From contig NZ_BMOU01000003.1 of the NCBI RefSeq assembly GCF_014647235.1, forward strand, positions 186,001 through 250,000: a DNA stretch of 64,000 nucleotides, in the 5' to 3' direction. The notes under the pieces are model-generated. The model saw only the letters and a list, made by a program, of their open reading frames with translations, was not told the origin of the DNA and ran no database searches. Positions within the stretch are counted from its first letter, which is position 1; every line of letters starts with the position of its first letter. Made by a program: the position numbers and the translations under genes. Below are positions 18,226 to 25,935 of the stretch, one piece after another. Origin of the DNA: Haloarcula pellucida (GTDB lineage Archaea; Halobacteriota; Halobacteria; Halobacteriales; Haloarculaceae).

Positions 18226-18358
18226 ACTGTCGCTGTTTTATTCTCGCGTTGCAATGACTGCGTACAGAACTCTCGGTGTCGTCGGCACGGTGCTGCCGCT
18301 GCTTTCGGGGTACGGCCCTCACCGTCGTCGCGAAACCGAGAAAAACCGCCAGGACGGA

Positions 18359-20155
18359 TCAGTCGCTTCCTTCGGCGTCGGGGTTGCCGGTTACGTCCGT
18401 CACCACGTCGCTACCGGTTTTCGTGACGTCGACGTCTTCTTCGGCGGTCATGTCCTGGATGCGCTCCTGGAACTGTTCGGACTCCAGAATCTCGTACTCG
18501 TTGTCCAGTCCCAGATAGACCGTATAACACATCAGACACAGGATGACCGCGAACGGCAACCCGGTCGTGATTGCGGCCGTCTGCAGGGCGCCGAGGCCGC
18601 CACCGACGAGCAGGCTCGCGGCGACAGCACCCTCGGTGATCGCCCAGAAGACCCGCTGGACCTTCGGCACGTCGTGTTTGCCGCCCGAGGTCAGGTGGTC
18701 GACGACCAGCGACCCCGAGTCAGAGGACGTGACGAAGAACGTCACCACGAGCAGGGTCGCGAGCAGGCCCGTGACGGCCCCAAGCGGGAACTTGCTCAAC
18801 ATGGCGAACATCGCGACCGTCTGTCCCTGATTCGCGACGGCCGAAGCGATGCCACCGCTGCCGACGAGTTGGACCCAGAGGGCCGACCCGCCGAACGTCG
18901 CCAGCCAGAGGAACGAGAACATGGCTGGGAGGAACAGCACGCCCAATACGAACTCTCGTACGGTCCGTCCCTTCGAGATGCGCGCGATGAACATCCCGAC
19001 GAACGGCGACCACGCGATCCACCAACCCCAGTAGAACACGGTCCAGCTCCCCATCCAGCTCTTGACGGTGTAGCCGCCCAGTGCCGCCGAGCCACCGATG
19101 GTGCCGGTGAAAAACGACAGCGACAGGAAGTTACCGAGGTACGCACCGAGTCCGTCGGCGAACGTCCCGAAGATGTACACCGTCGGGCCGACGACGAGCA
19201 GGAACGCCAGCATAGTGAACATCAGGTAGAGGTTGAAGGTGCTCAGCCGTTTGACGCCGCCTTCCAGCCCTGCGGCGACGGAGGCCGTCGCGATGCCGGT
19301 GATAACCGCGATGAGGATGACCTGTGGCACCGTCCCGGTCGGCACGTTCACGAGACCGAGGATGTCACCCCCGACGTAGGACAGGCCGGTGTTTATCTGT
19401 GCGACCCCGAGCCCCAGCGACGTCGACAGGCCGAACAGCGTCGCGAAGACGGTCACGAGGTCGATGACGTGGCCGGGCCAGCCGTAGATTCGCTCACCCA
19501 GCAGGGGCCAGAAAATCGACCGGAACGTCAGCGGGAGCCCCCGGTTGAACGAGAAGAAGGCCAGTCCGAGGCCGACCAGTCCGTAGATGGCCCACGGGTG
19601 AAAGCCCCAGTGGAAGAACGTCTGTGCCATCGCGGCGCTTGCGGCCCCGGCCGTGCCGCCCTCTGCACCGAACGTGGGCGGGACGACCATGAACTCCGAT
19701 GCGCCGGAACCGAAGTGCCACATCGGCTCGGCCACGCTGAAGAACATGAGTCCGATACCCATGCCCGCGCTGAACAGCATCGCCATCCACGAGAAATCGC
19801 TGAACTCCTTTTCGGCCTCTACGCCGCCGATTCTGATGTTCCCGTACTTACTGACGGCGAAGTACAGTATCGTGACGATAAACAGGTTCACCGCCAGGAT
19901 GTAGAACCACCCGAACGTTCCGTTGATGAAGTTGAAGACGTCCGTGTACACCGTCGACGCCTGATCGCCGAGGGCGATGGTCGCCGCGACGAAGGCGACG
20001 ATTATGACCAGCGATATCGGGAAGACGATCGGATGAACGTCAAAGCCCAGCCGCCGGATGTTGGTGTCGCCGGGTTCTCGGTCGGACTCCGGATGGAACA
20101 GCTCCACCTGCAGCCCGTCAGACATCTGGCCAGTCGTCTCGTCACTCTCTGACAT
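18359..20155 (-). CDS. BCCT-family transporter
   Basis: A 598-residue betaine/choline/carnitine-type carrier with about 12 membrane helices. Family motifs are the MGIGLMFFSVAEPMWHFGSG segment and the Trp-rich GSWTVFYWGWWIAWSPFVGMFIARISKGRTVREF. The N-terminal 45 residues are hydrophilic and acidic, and so is the C-terminal tail (EEDVDVTKTGSD). It is closer to classical BetP/OpuD-type carriers than the other BCCT protein at 838-2691. Its position 3 kb from two dimethylglycine/sarcosine dehydrogenase-like genes suggests import of betaine-type substrates for catabolism. No TATA box lies close to the start; a candidate is about 250 bases upstream, so the mRNA may have a long leader. Confidence 0.92.
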   Translation of the reverse strand: MSESDETTGQMSDGLQVELFHPESDREPGDTNIRRLGFDVHPIVFPISLVIIVAFVAATIALGDQASTVYTDVFNFINGTFGWFYILAVNLFIVTILYFAVSKYGNIRIGGVEAEKEFSDFSWMAMLFSAGMGIGLMFFSVAEPMWHFGSGASEFMVVPPTFGAEGGTAGAASAAMAQTFFHWGFHPWAIYGLVGLGLAFFSFNRGLPLTFRSIFWPLLGERIYGWPGHVIDLVTVFATLFGLSTSLGLGVAQINTGLSYVGGDILGLVNVPTGTVPQVILIAVITGIATASVAAGLEGGVKRLSTFNLYLMFTMLAFLLVVGPTVYIFGTFADGLGAYLGNFLSLSFFTGTIGGSAALGGYTVKSWMGSWTVFYWGWWIAWSPFVGMFIARISKGRTVREFVLGVLFLPAMFSFLWLATFGGSALWVQLVGSGGIASAVANQGQTVAMFAMLSKFPLGAVTGLLATLLVVTFFVTSSDSGSLVVDHLTSGGKHDVPKVQRVFWAITEGAVAASLLVGGGLGALQTAAITTGLPFAVILCLMCYTVYLGLDNEYEILESEQFQERIQDMTAEEDVDVTKTGSDVVTDVTGNPDAEGSD

Positions 20156-20601
20156 GCGTTACCCCCGTCGTGTGTATCCGCGTTGTCCGTGGTTTCATTC
20201 TCGATGTTCCCGTCGTTTCGGGTCGTTTTTCGCCCGATTCTCCGTGTCGTTCTGGCACGTGGCCGAAGTCCTTCCCGGACGAACCTGAGTCGTTCACCGG
20301 GCCAGTGTACGCGGTACGACGAGTCGCACCGCCAGTTTGGCCGTCGGTGTCCGAGCCACTGTGGTGTGCTACACTACCTCAACCCGAAGGTGCGATTGGA
20401 CTATATTAAAACTTCGCCTGTATACTGCGGGTAAGGACCTACTAACCTCCGTCTCCGAGGACGCTATCCGAGCAGACACCGGGGCAGCACGGTGGTTTTC
20501 GTTCGACCGTCGCTGCGCGTACCGGTGACCGTCTTCGCACGACCAGCGTCGGAATTCGGTGACCAGTGCGAATTAAGACGGCGAGTCTACAATAACCAAT
20601 A
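20156..20601. other. Gene-free interval with an AT-rich promoter-like core
   Basis: No convincing gene is seen. The main feature is the AT-rich stretch CTATATTAAAACT at 20401-20413, which reads as a TATA-like box on both strands. On the minus strand it would start a transcript with a leader of about 220 bases for the BCCT gene; on the plus strand nothing is positioned to use it directly. GAATTAAGAC at 20569-20578 lies about 24-33 bases before the zinc-ribbon gene at 20602 and is its likely promoter. Confidence 0.45.
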
Positions 20602-21018
20602 ATGATGGAATTCCTGAAGGTCGTGTTTGCTCGGCTCGGAAAGGCCGTCGAGGCGGTCCTCGAACCGCTCAGGGCCGACCCGGAGTCGGACCACTTCCGG
20701 CTTTCGAGTCCGGAGACACACACGACTACTATCGACGGCGACGTGGGGTGGGGCCGTCGCCCTCCGGCGGTGGTTCGGTGTCCCCGCTGTGGGGCAGACA
20801 TCGACCAACGCGACGCACGGGACGACATCGACTGTTCCCGGTGTGTCGCCGAATTTTCCCACGAGGACTTTCCCGAACTGGCGTTGCAGTATCTGGTCTG
20901 TCCGGTCTGTGGCAACCGGATGGAACACGGTCAGCGTCACCCACACGCCCTCGACGTGCCCGAGTGGGCGACGTGTCACGGCTGCCGCTATCACTGGGAG
21001 TTCAGACACTCGTACTGA
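20602..21018 (+). CDS. Zinc-ribbon hypothetical protein
   Basis: A 138-residue protein with an amphipathic N-terminus (MMEFLKVVFARLGKAVEAVLEPL) and two CxxC zinc-ribbon pairs: CPRCGAD with CSRC, then CPVCGNRM with CHGCRYHW. It could bind nucleic acid or a protein partner through these zinc knuckles. I do not recognise the family. Either of the two adjacent ATGs (20602 or 20605) could start it. The AT-rich promoter-like GAATTAAG lies just upstream. Confidence 0.65.
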   Translation: MMEFLKVVFARLGKAVEAVLEPLRADPESDHFRLSSPETHTTTIDGDVGWGRRPPAVVRCPRCGADIDQRDARDDIDCSRCVAEFSHEDFPELALQYLVCPVCGNRMEHGQRHPHALDVPEWATCHGCRYHWEFRHSY

Positions 21019-21072
21019 GGCCGGCCGCTCGGTGTCGGGTGCCTTTATTTATCAGCCGACCGTCCTGTCCGC

Positions 21073-21234
21073 ATGGAGAACCTGTTAGGGACCGTCGCGG
21101 CGGGTCTCGCCGTCCTGTTGATAGGGACGGCGCTGCTCGCGATGTCGAACGGCGACTTGCAGGTGGCGGGATTTAGCTTCCTGTGTGCGAGTCTGGTCAT
21201 CTACCTCCGCGAGACGCGACTCGTCGACACCTGA
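21073..21234 (+). CDS. Small 53-residue membrane protein
   Basis: A short frame that begins MENLLGTVAAGLAVLLIG and contains two hydrophobic segments (residues 5-23 and about 30-45) separated by SNGDLQ, ending YLRETRLVDT. A strong TATA-like TTTATTTAT at 21044-21052 lies 21-29 bases before the ATG, supporting a real leaderless gene. Function unknown. Confidence 0.6.
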   Translation: MENLLGTVAAGLAVLLIGTALLAMSNGDLQVAGFSFLCASLVIYLRETRLVDT

Positions 21235-21264
21235 GTGCCGGACCATCGAGCGGCGTCGCCGTGG

Positions 21265-21711
21265 TCACGACAGTTCGTCCATCTCCATCCGCTGTGTGAT
21301 GACCGGAACCGTCGCGGTCCGGACCACCTTGTCCGTCGTCCCCCCGAGGATGGTTCCTATCTTCCCGCGATACGCCGACCCCATCACGATGACGTCGAGG
21401 CCTTCCTCCTCGGCGTAGTCGACGATCTCCTCACTGGGCGTGCCTGTCCGAAGCGCTCGTTCGCACTCGACGCCGTACTCCGCTGCCACCTCCGCTATCT
21501 CGTCTAGGGTCTCCTGCCCGTACGTTTCGTACTCTTCCCGGACGCTCTCCTCGTCGTCCCGTATCGACATCGCCCGAGGAACGCCGGGAAGGTCCATGAC
21601 GTAGAGCGCGTGGACGGTCGACCCGAGTTCGGCAGCGAGTTCGATACCGTGTGTCGCGCCCTTCTTCGATTCTGCGCTTCCGTCGTACGGAATCAATATG
21701 TGCTCGTACAT
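21265..21711 (-). CDS. Universal stress protein (UspA family)
   Basis: A single-domain 148-residue Usp protein. It starts MYEHILIPYDGSAESKKG, and ends with the nucleotide-binding pattern MGSAYRGKIGTILGGTTDKVVRTATVPV, the usual ATP-binding G-2x-G-9x-G(S/T) arrangement. Such proteins are cytoplasmic and respond to stress; the partner or target cannot be told. It stands convergent to the 53-residue membrane protein. Confidence 0.93.
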   Translation of the reverse strand: MYEHILIPYDGSAESKKGATHGIELAAELGSTVHALYVMDLPGVPRAMSIRDDEESVREEYETYGQETLDEIAEVAAEYGVECERALRTGTPSEEIVDYAEEEGLDVIVMGSAYRGKIGTILGGTTDKVVRTATVPVITQRMEMDELS

Positions 21712-21858
21712 ACGCTACAATACAGTCGTACTTCCACGACTGCGCAGAAATAATTTCCCCCGTGAACTATCACTATTCGATCAACACGCGGGTCGGGAAA
21801 CCGGCTCTCAGGCCCCCTCTGGCCCCGACTAACTACGGGAGGACGTGGTACCTATCAC

Positions 21859-23106
21859 TCAGACAGTCCTGGCAATGTCCTCGACGGGGTAGCCGGTCTC
21901 GCGGATGGCCTCGACGATGGCGTCGGCGTGTTCCTGTCCGCTCGTCTCGACGTTGAACACCAGATAGGCCTCGCCGACGTCTAAGTCCTCGACGGAGCGC
22001 TCGTGGCGCACGTCGTGGATGTTCGCGCCTTGGTCCGCGATGGTCCCGGAGATGTCCTCCATGACGCCCGGTCGGTCGTCGATGCGCACCCGCAACCGCA
22101 TGAGTTGGCGGCGCTCGGTGAGCGCGTGGATGAGCACCGTCCGGAGTTGCGTCATGTCGAGGTTCCCGCCACAGAGCAGGGGTATCACCGTCTCGTCGGT
22201 GACGTCCAGATCGTCGCTCAGGATGGCGGCGACGGAGGCGGCGGCCGCGCCCTCGACGACCTGTTTGGCGCGCTCCATCAACAGGAGGATGGCCCGGGCG
22301 ATCTCGGTGTCGGTGACGGTCACCACGTCGTCGACGTTCTGCTCGATGATGCGCAGCGTCGTCTCGGAGATGCCGCCGGTCGCGATGCCGTCGGCGATGG
22401 TGTTCACCTCGTCCAACGTCACGGGCATCCCCTTGTCGAGGCTCTCGTGGACGGTCCCCGCTCCGGTCGCCTGCACGCCGACGACGCGCGTCTCCGGCGA
22501 GAGGTGCTTGATGGCCGTCGAGACGCCGCTGATGAGGCCGCCGCCGCCGATAGGGACGACTACGGTGTCCACGTCGGGACAGTCGTGGTACATCTCGGCG
22601 CCCAGCGTCCCCTGCCCGGCGATGATGTCCGTATCGTCGTAGGCGTGGACGAACGCGGCGTCGCTGTCCTCGACTTCGGACTTCGCGTGGGCCATGGTCT
22701 CCTGAAAGTCCTTGCCGACGAGTTCGACCGTCGCGCCGTACCCTCGAGTCGCGTCGACCTTCGCCTGCGGGGCGTTGACCGGCATGAAGATGGTCGAGTC
22801 TGCTCCGCACTTCGTCGCGGCGAGGGCGACGCCTTGGGCGTGGTTGCCCGCGCTGGCGGCGACGAACTCGTCGACGCCCGCTTCGACGTCCTGTGAGATC
22901 TTGTTGTACGCGCCTCTGGTCTTGAACGACCCCGTCCACTGGAGGTGTTCCATCTTCAGGTACACCTCGCCGCCGACGAACTCGTCGAGCGACGAACTGC
23001 GTTCGACCGGCGTCTTCTTGACGACGGTGTCGTCGTCGAGGCGTTCACGCGCCCGTTCGATGTCGGCGTAGGTGACGGGCAGTTCCGCGGATTCTGTCGT
23101 TGTCAT
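21859..23106 (-). CDS. ilvA: Threonine (serine) ammonia-lyase with ACT domain
   Basis: A 415-residue PLP enzyme of fold type II. Lys62 in GSFKTRGA is the cofactor lysine, followed by a conserved ASAGNHAQGVALAA loop and the glycine-rich phosphate loop PIGGGGLISG. The C-terminal 80 residues form an ACT domain (RLRVRIDDRPGVMEDISG), which usually senses amino acids. It deaminates threonine to 2-oxobutyrate and commonly serine to pyruvate. With GlyA making serine from glycine and methylene-THF in the same region, and RidA present, serine deamination is plausible. The sequence alone does not separate biosynthetic from degradative use. Confidence 0.9.
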   Translation of the reverse strand: MTTTESAELPVTYADIERARERLDDDTVVKKTPVERSSSLDEFVGGEVYLKMEHLQWTGSFKTRGAYNKISQDVEAGVDEFVAASAGNHAQGVALAATKCGADSTIFMPVNAPQAKVDATRGYGATVELVGKDFQETMAHAKSEVEDSDAAFVHAYDDTDIIAGQGTLGAEMYHDCPDVDTVVVPIGGGGLISGVSTAIKHLSPETRVVGVQATGAGTVHESLDKGMPVTLDEVNTIADGIATGGISETTLRIIEQNVDDVVTVTDTEIARAILLLMERAKQVVEGAAAASVAAILSDDLDVTDETVIPLLCGGNLDMTQLRTVLIHALTERRQLMRLRVRIDDRPGVMEDISGTIADQGANIHDVRHERSVEDLDVGEAYLVFNVETSGQEHADAIVEAIRETGYPVEDIARTV

Positions 23107-23167
23107 GAGTGGATTGTCGGTGCCGGGACTTACCCCCGGTCGGTCGTCGAGCGATGCCGGCGACGGC

Positions 23168-25720
23168 TCATCGGAGTAGCTTCTCCCGGCCGGGGTCGAA
23201 CAGCGGTTCGTCTCGGACCGTCGCGTCGTACGTCTCGCCCTCGCACTGGATCTGGACCGACGTGCCTGCTTCGGCGTGCTCGCTCGGGACGTACGTGTAG
23301 GCGATGGACTCGCCGATGCTGTAGCCGTAGTCGCCGGCCTGCACGTAGCCGATGGCCTCGCCGTCCTTCAGGACGGGACGTCCCGAGAGCATGATGTCCG
23401 ACGAGCCGTCGAGTGTGAGCGGCGTGATGCGGTTGTCGATGCCGTCGGCCTTCGCCGATTCGAGGGCCTCCTTCCCGACGAAGTCGGTGTCCATGTCGAC
23501 GGCGAAGGGTAGACCGGCCTCGAACGGGTTCGAGTCGGTATCGATGTCCGTGCCCCAGAGCCTGAAGCCTTTCTCCAGTCGCATCGAACTGAGAGCGCCG
23601 CCGCCCATCGGCCGGACGTCTAAGTCCTGTCCGGCCTCCCAGAGCGTCTCCCAGAGGCGCTGCCCGTACTCCGTCGGCGTCCACAGTTCCCAACCGAGTT
23701 CACCCACGTAGGAGACGCGCAGGGCGATGACTGGCACTTCGCCGACGTACATCTGCTTCGCGCGGAAGTACGGAAAGCCGTCGTCGGTCACGTCGGCGTC
23801 CGTACACCGCTGGAGCAGGAGCCGTGACTTGGGCCCCCAGAGGCCGATTGTCGACTTCGCGCCCTCCTCGATGTTGACCGACACCGTCTCGGGTGCGTGG
23901 TCTTCGAGCCACCCGCCGTGGATGCCCGGCGAGTTGCCGCCGCCGGTAGTGACCATGTACTCCTCGTCGTCGAGGCGGACGACGGTGACGTCCGCGAGGA
24001 TGCCGCCGCCCTCGTTCAGCAGCAGCGAGTAGCGGACCTGTCCGACGTCGATGTCCACGTCGTTGCTGCACACTCGCTGGAGGAACCCTTGACTCCCCTC
24101 GCCGGAGACCATGATGGAACTGAACGAGGTCATGTCGAACATCGACACGTTCTCGCGGGTGTGGAGGTGTTCGGCGGCTTCGATTTGCGAGCGATTGATG
24201 CCCTGCCAGCCGTCCTGTTCGGGAATCTGGTCCTCGTAGCGGTCCACGAGGTCCGCGTTGGACTCGTAGTACTGTGGCGACTCCCAGCCACCGCTCTGGT
24301 AGAACTCCGCGCCCAGTTCCTTCTCCTGATGGTAGAACGGACTGGTTCGCAGGCGGCGGTGGTCGTCTGGTTGCCAGCGTGGTTCGACGATGCTGTACAC
24401 CTGCTCGTAGCGCTTCGCGCCCCGGTCGACGAAGTAGTCCTTCTCGCCCGCGTGGGGTTCGAACCGCCGGACGTGGATGCCGCCGGTGTCGACGGGACCG
24501 GACGGGAGACGCGGCGTGCCGTTCTCCATCCACTCCGCGAGGATGCGGCCGTACCCGCCGGAGTGGGTCCACCAGATGGCGAGCGCCGTCCATAGGTTGT
24601 CCACCTGCGCTGTCTCACCGACTGCGGGCATCCCGTCGGGCGTGAACACGAAGATGCCGTTCTCCGTGACCTCGTAGTCCACGTCTCGTGTCGCCGGGAG
24701 CAGTTCGTCGAAGGCCTGCTTCGCGGACTTGTCGCGATTGCGGTGGGTCGGCTGGGTCCAGTGTTCCTCGGTGAACCCGCGGACCGACGCCTGTCGCTCC
24801 TCGGAGTTTTTACCCATCGCCTCTGGGTCGACCGAGAGCGTCTCGTGGTTGTACGACCCCATCCCCAGCGAATCGCCGTGGGTTCGGAAGTACAGCGAGT
24901 GGTCTTGATCGCGACCGACCGGTTGGTGTGGTCCCTCGCTCATGTACTCCGCGATGGACCGCTCGCCCGGCACGTCCAGTCCGGTCGTGTTGTCCCCGAC
25001 GGAGGAACCGGCGTCGGCCAGTTCCGACATCGGTTCGGTGACGACGTACTGGTGTTCGACGGGCGCGATAGGCAGGTCCAGTCCCGCCAACTGCCCGGTC
25101 TGGTAGCCCCAGTTGTTCGTCGCGATGACACAGCGCCCGCACTCGATGCGCCCCTTGTCTGTCTCGACGGCCTGAATCTCGCCGCCGGAGACGTCGAGGT
25201 CGGTCACTTCGGTGCTGCCGTAGAAGTCCGCAGACGATTCGCCGATGTACCACTGGAGGGCCGCGATGCCGTCGACGCGGCCGTCCGTCGGGGAGTAGTA
25301 GCCGCCGAGAATCTCGTCCTCGTCGACCATCGGCAGGTGGTCGGTGACCTCCTCCGGCGAGAGGAGTTCAGGTTCGGGCAACCCGTAGGAAGTCGCCCAC
25401 TCCTTTCGGCGGCGGAGGAAGTCCATCCGGTCCTCGCTCCGGGCGAGTTCGATACCGCCCACTTCGTCGTAGACGCCGGCGTCAGAGAGCAACCGACTCG
25501 TGTAGTGGGCCGCCTTCGTCTGAATCTTCGACGGCGACGTCTGGAACATGATGCCGGGCGCGTGGACGGACGACCCGCCCGTGACCGGCAGCGGGCCTTG
25601 GTCGATGACCGTTACGTCCTCCGCGCCGAGTTCCGTCAGATGGTACGCGACACTACACCCGACGGCACCGGCACCGATGATGACGGTGTCCGCCTGTGAT
25701 GGGGGAGCCTCTGTGCTCAT
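23168..25720 (-). CDS. Dimethylglycine/sarcosine dehydrogenase-like flavoprotein with GcvT domain (paralogue 1)
   Basis: An 850-residue two-part enzyme. Residues 1-380 are a DAO-type flavin oxidoreductase with the dinucleotide loop VIIGAGAVGCSVAYHL and His53 in GGSSVHAPG, the position of the histidine that carries covalent FAD in dimethylglycine and sarcosine dehydrogenases. A middle FAO_M-like region is at about 385-440. From about 445 there is a GcvT folate-binding domain (NEGGGILADVTV) and a GcvT C-terminal barrel. Such enzymes remove an N-methyl group and pass it to THF as 5,10-methylene-THF. The start at 25720 has a TATA-like GTATTTAAG at 25752-25760. Whether it prefers dimethylglycine or sarcosine cannot be told. 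Confidence 0.85.
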   Translation of the reverse strand: MSTEAPPSQADTVIIGAGAVGCSVAYHLTELGAEDVTVIDQGPLPVTGGSSVHAPGIMFQTSPSKIQTKAAHYTSRLLSDAGVYDEVGGIELARSEDRMDFLRRRKEWATSYGLPEPELLSPEEVTDHLPMVDEDEILGGYYSPTDGRVDGIAALQWYIGESSADFYGSTEVTDLDVSGGEIQAVETDKGRIECGRCVIATNNWGYQTGQLAGLDLPIAPVEHQYVVTEPMSELADAGSSVGDNTTGLDVPGERSIAEYMSEGPHQPVGRDQDHSLYFRTHGDSLGMGSYNHETLSVDPEAMGKNSEERQASVRGFTEEHWTQPTHRNRDKSAKQAFDELLPATRDVDYEVTENGIFVFTPDGMPAVGETAQVDNLWTALAIWWTHSGGYGRILAEWMENGTPRLPSGPVDTGGIHVRRFEPHAGEKDYFVDRGAKRYEQVYSIVEPRWQPDDHRRLRTSPFYHQEKELGAEFYQSGGWESPQYYESNADLVDRYEDQIPEQDGWQGINRSQIEAAEHLHTRENVSMFDMTSFSSIMVSGEGSQGFLQRVCSNDVDIDVGQVRYSLLLNEGGGILADVTVVRLDDEEYMVTTGGGNSPGIHGGWLEDHAPETVSVNIEEGAKSTIGLWGPKSRLLLQRCTDADVTDDGFPYFRAKQMYVGEVPVIALRVSYVGELGWELWTPTEYGQRLWETLWEAGQDLDVRPMGGGALSSMRLEKGFRLWGTDIDTDSNPFEAGLPFAVDMDTDFVGKEALESAKADGIDNRITPLTLDGSSDIMLSGRPVLKDGEAIGYVQAGDYGYSIGESIAYTYVPSEHAEAGTSVQIQCEGETYDATVRDEPLFDPGREKLLR

Positions 25721-25749
25721 GTATCTCGTATCGAGGTCCTTCTGTCACT

Positions 25750-25760
25750 ATCTTAAATAC
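25750..25760 (-). promoter_or_regulatory. TATA-like box for flavoprotein paralogue 1
   Basis: Minus strand reads GTATTTAAGAT, about 30-40 bases before ATG 25720. Its presence shows that the two tandem paralogues have separate promoters rather than one operon. Confidence 0.5.
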
Positions 25761-25935
25761 ACCGACGGGTTCGGCTGGGGTATCTGAGGATGTCTGTGGA
25801 GAGTGCCTGAGTGGTCCGAAAATGGGACATTCGATTTCTGCGGCAGTTGGCGGACACACGGTAGAAGACGGCGTGTGTCTCTCGAACCACAGCGTGACAG
25901 GAACGCGACACGATCGGATGGACGCGCGGCGAACG

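Noticed and set aside
18041-20152. Open frame of about 700 codons on the plus strand, opposite the BCCT gene
   Set aside because: It is an antisense shadow of the BCCT gene, rich in Arg, Asp and Glu from GC-biased codons, with no domain.
20170-20434. Plus-strand frames of 76-83 codons upstream of the zinc-ribbon gene
   Set aside because: Arg/Ser/Phe-rich translations in several overlapping frames, no promoter at proper spacing.
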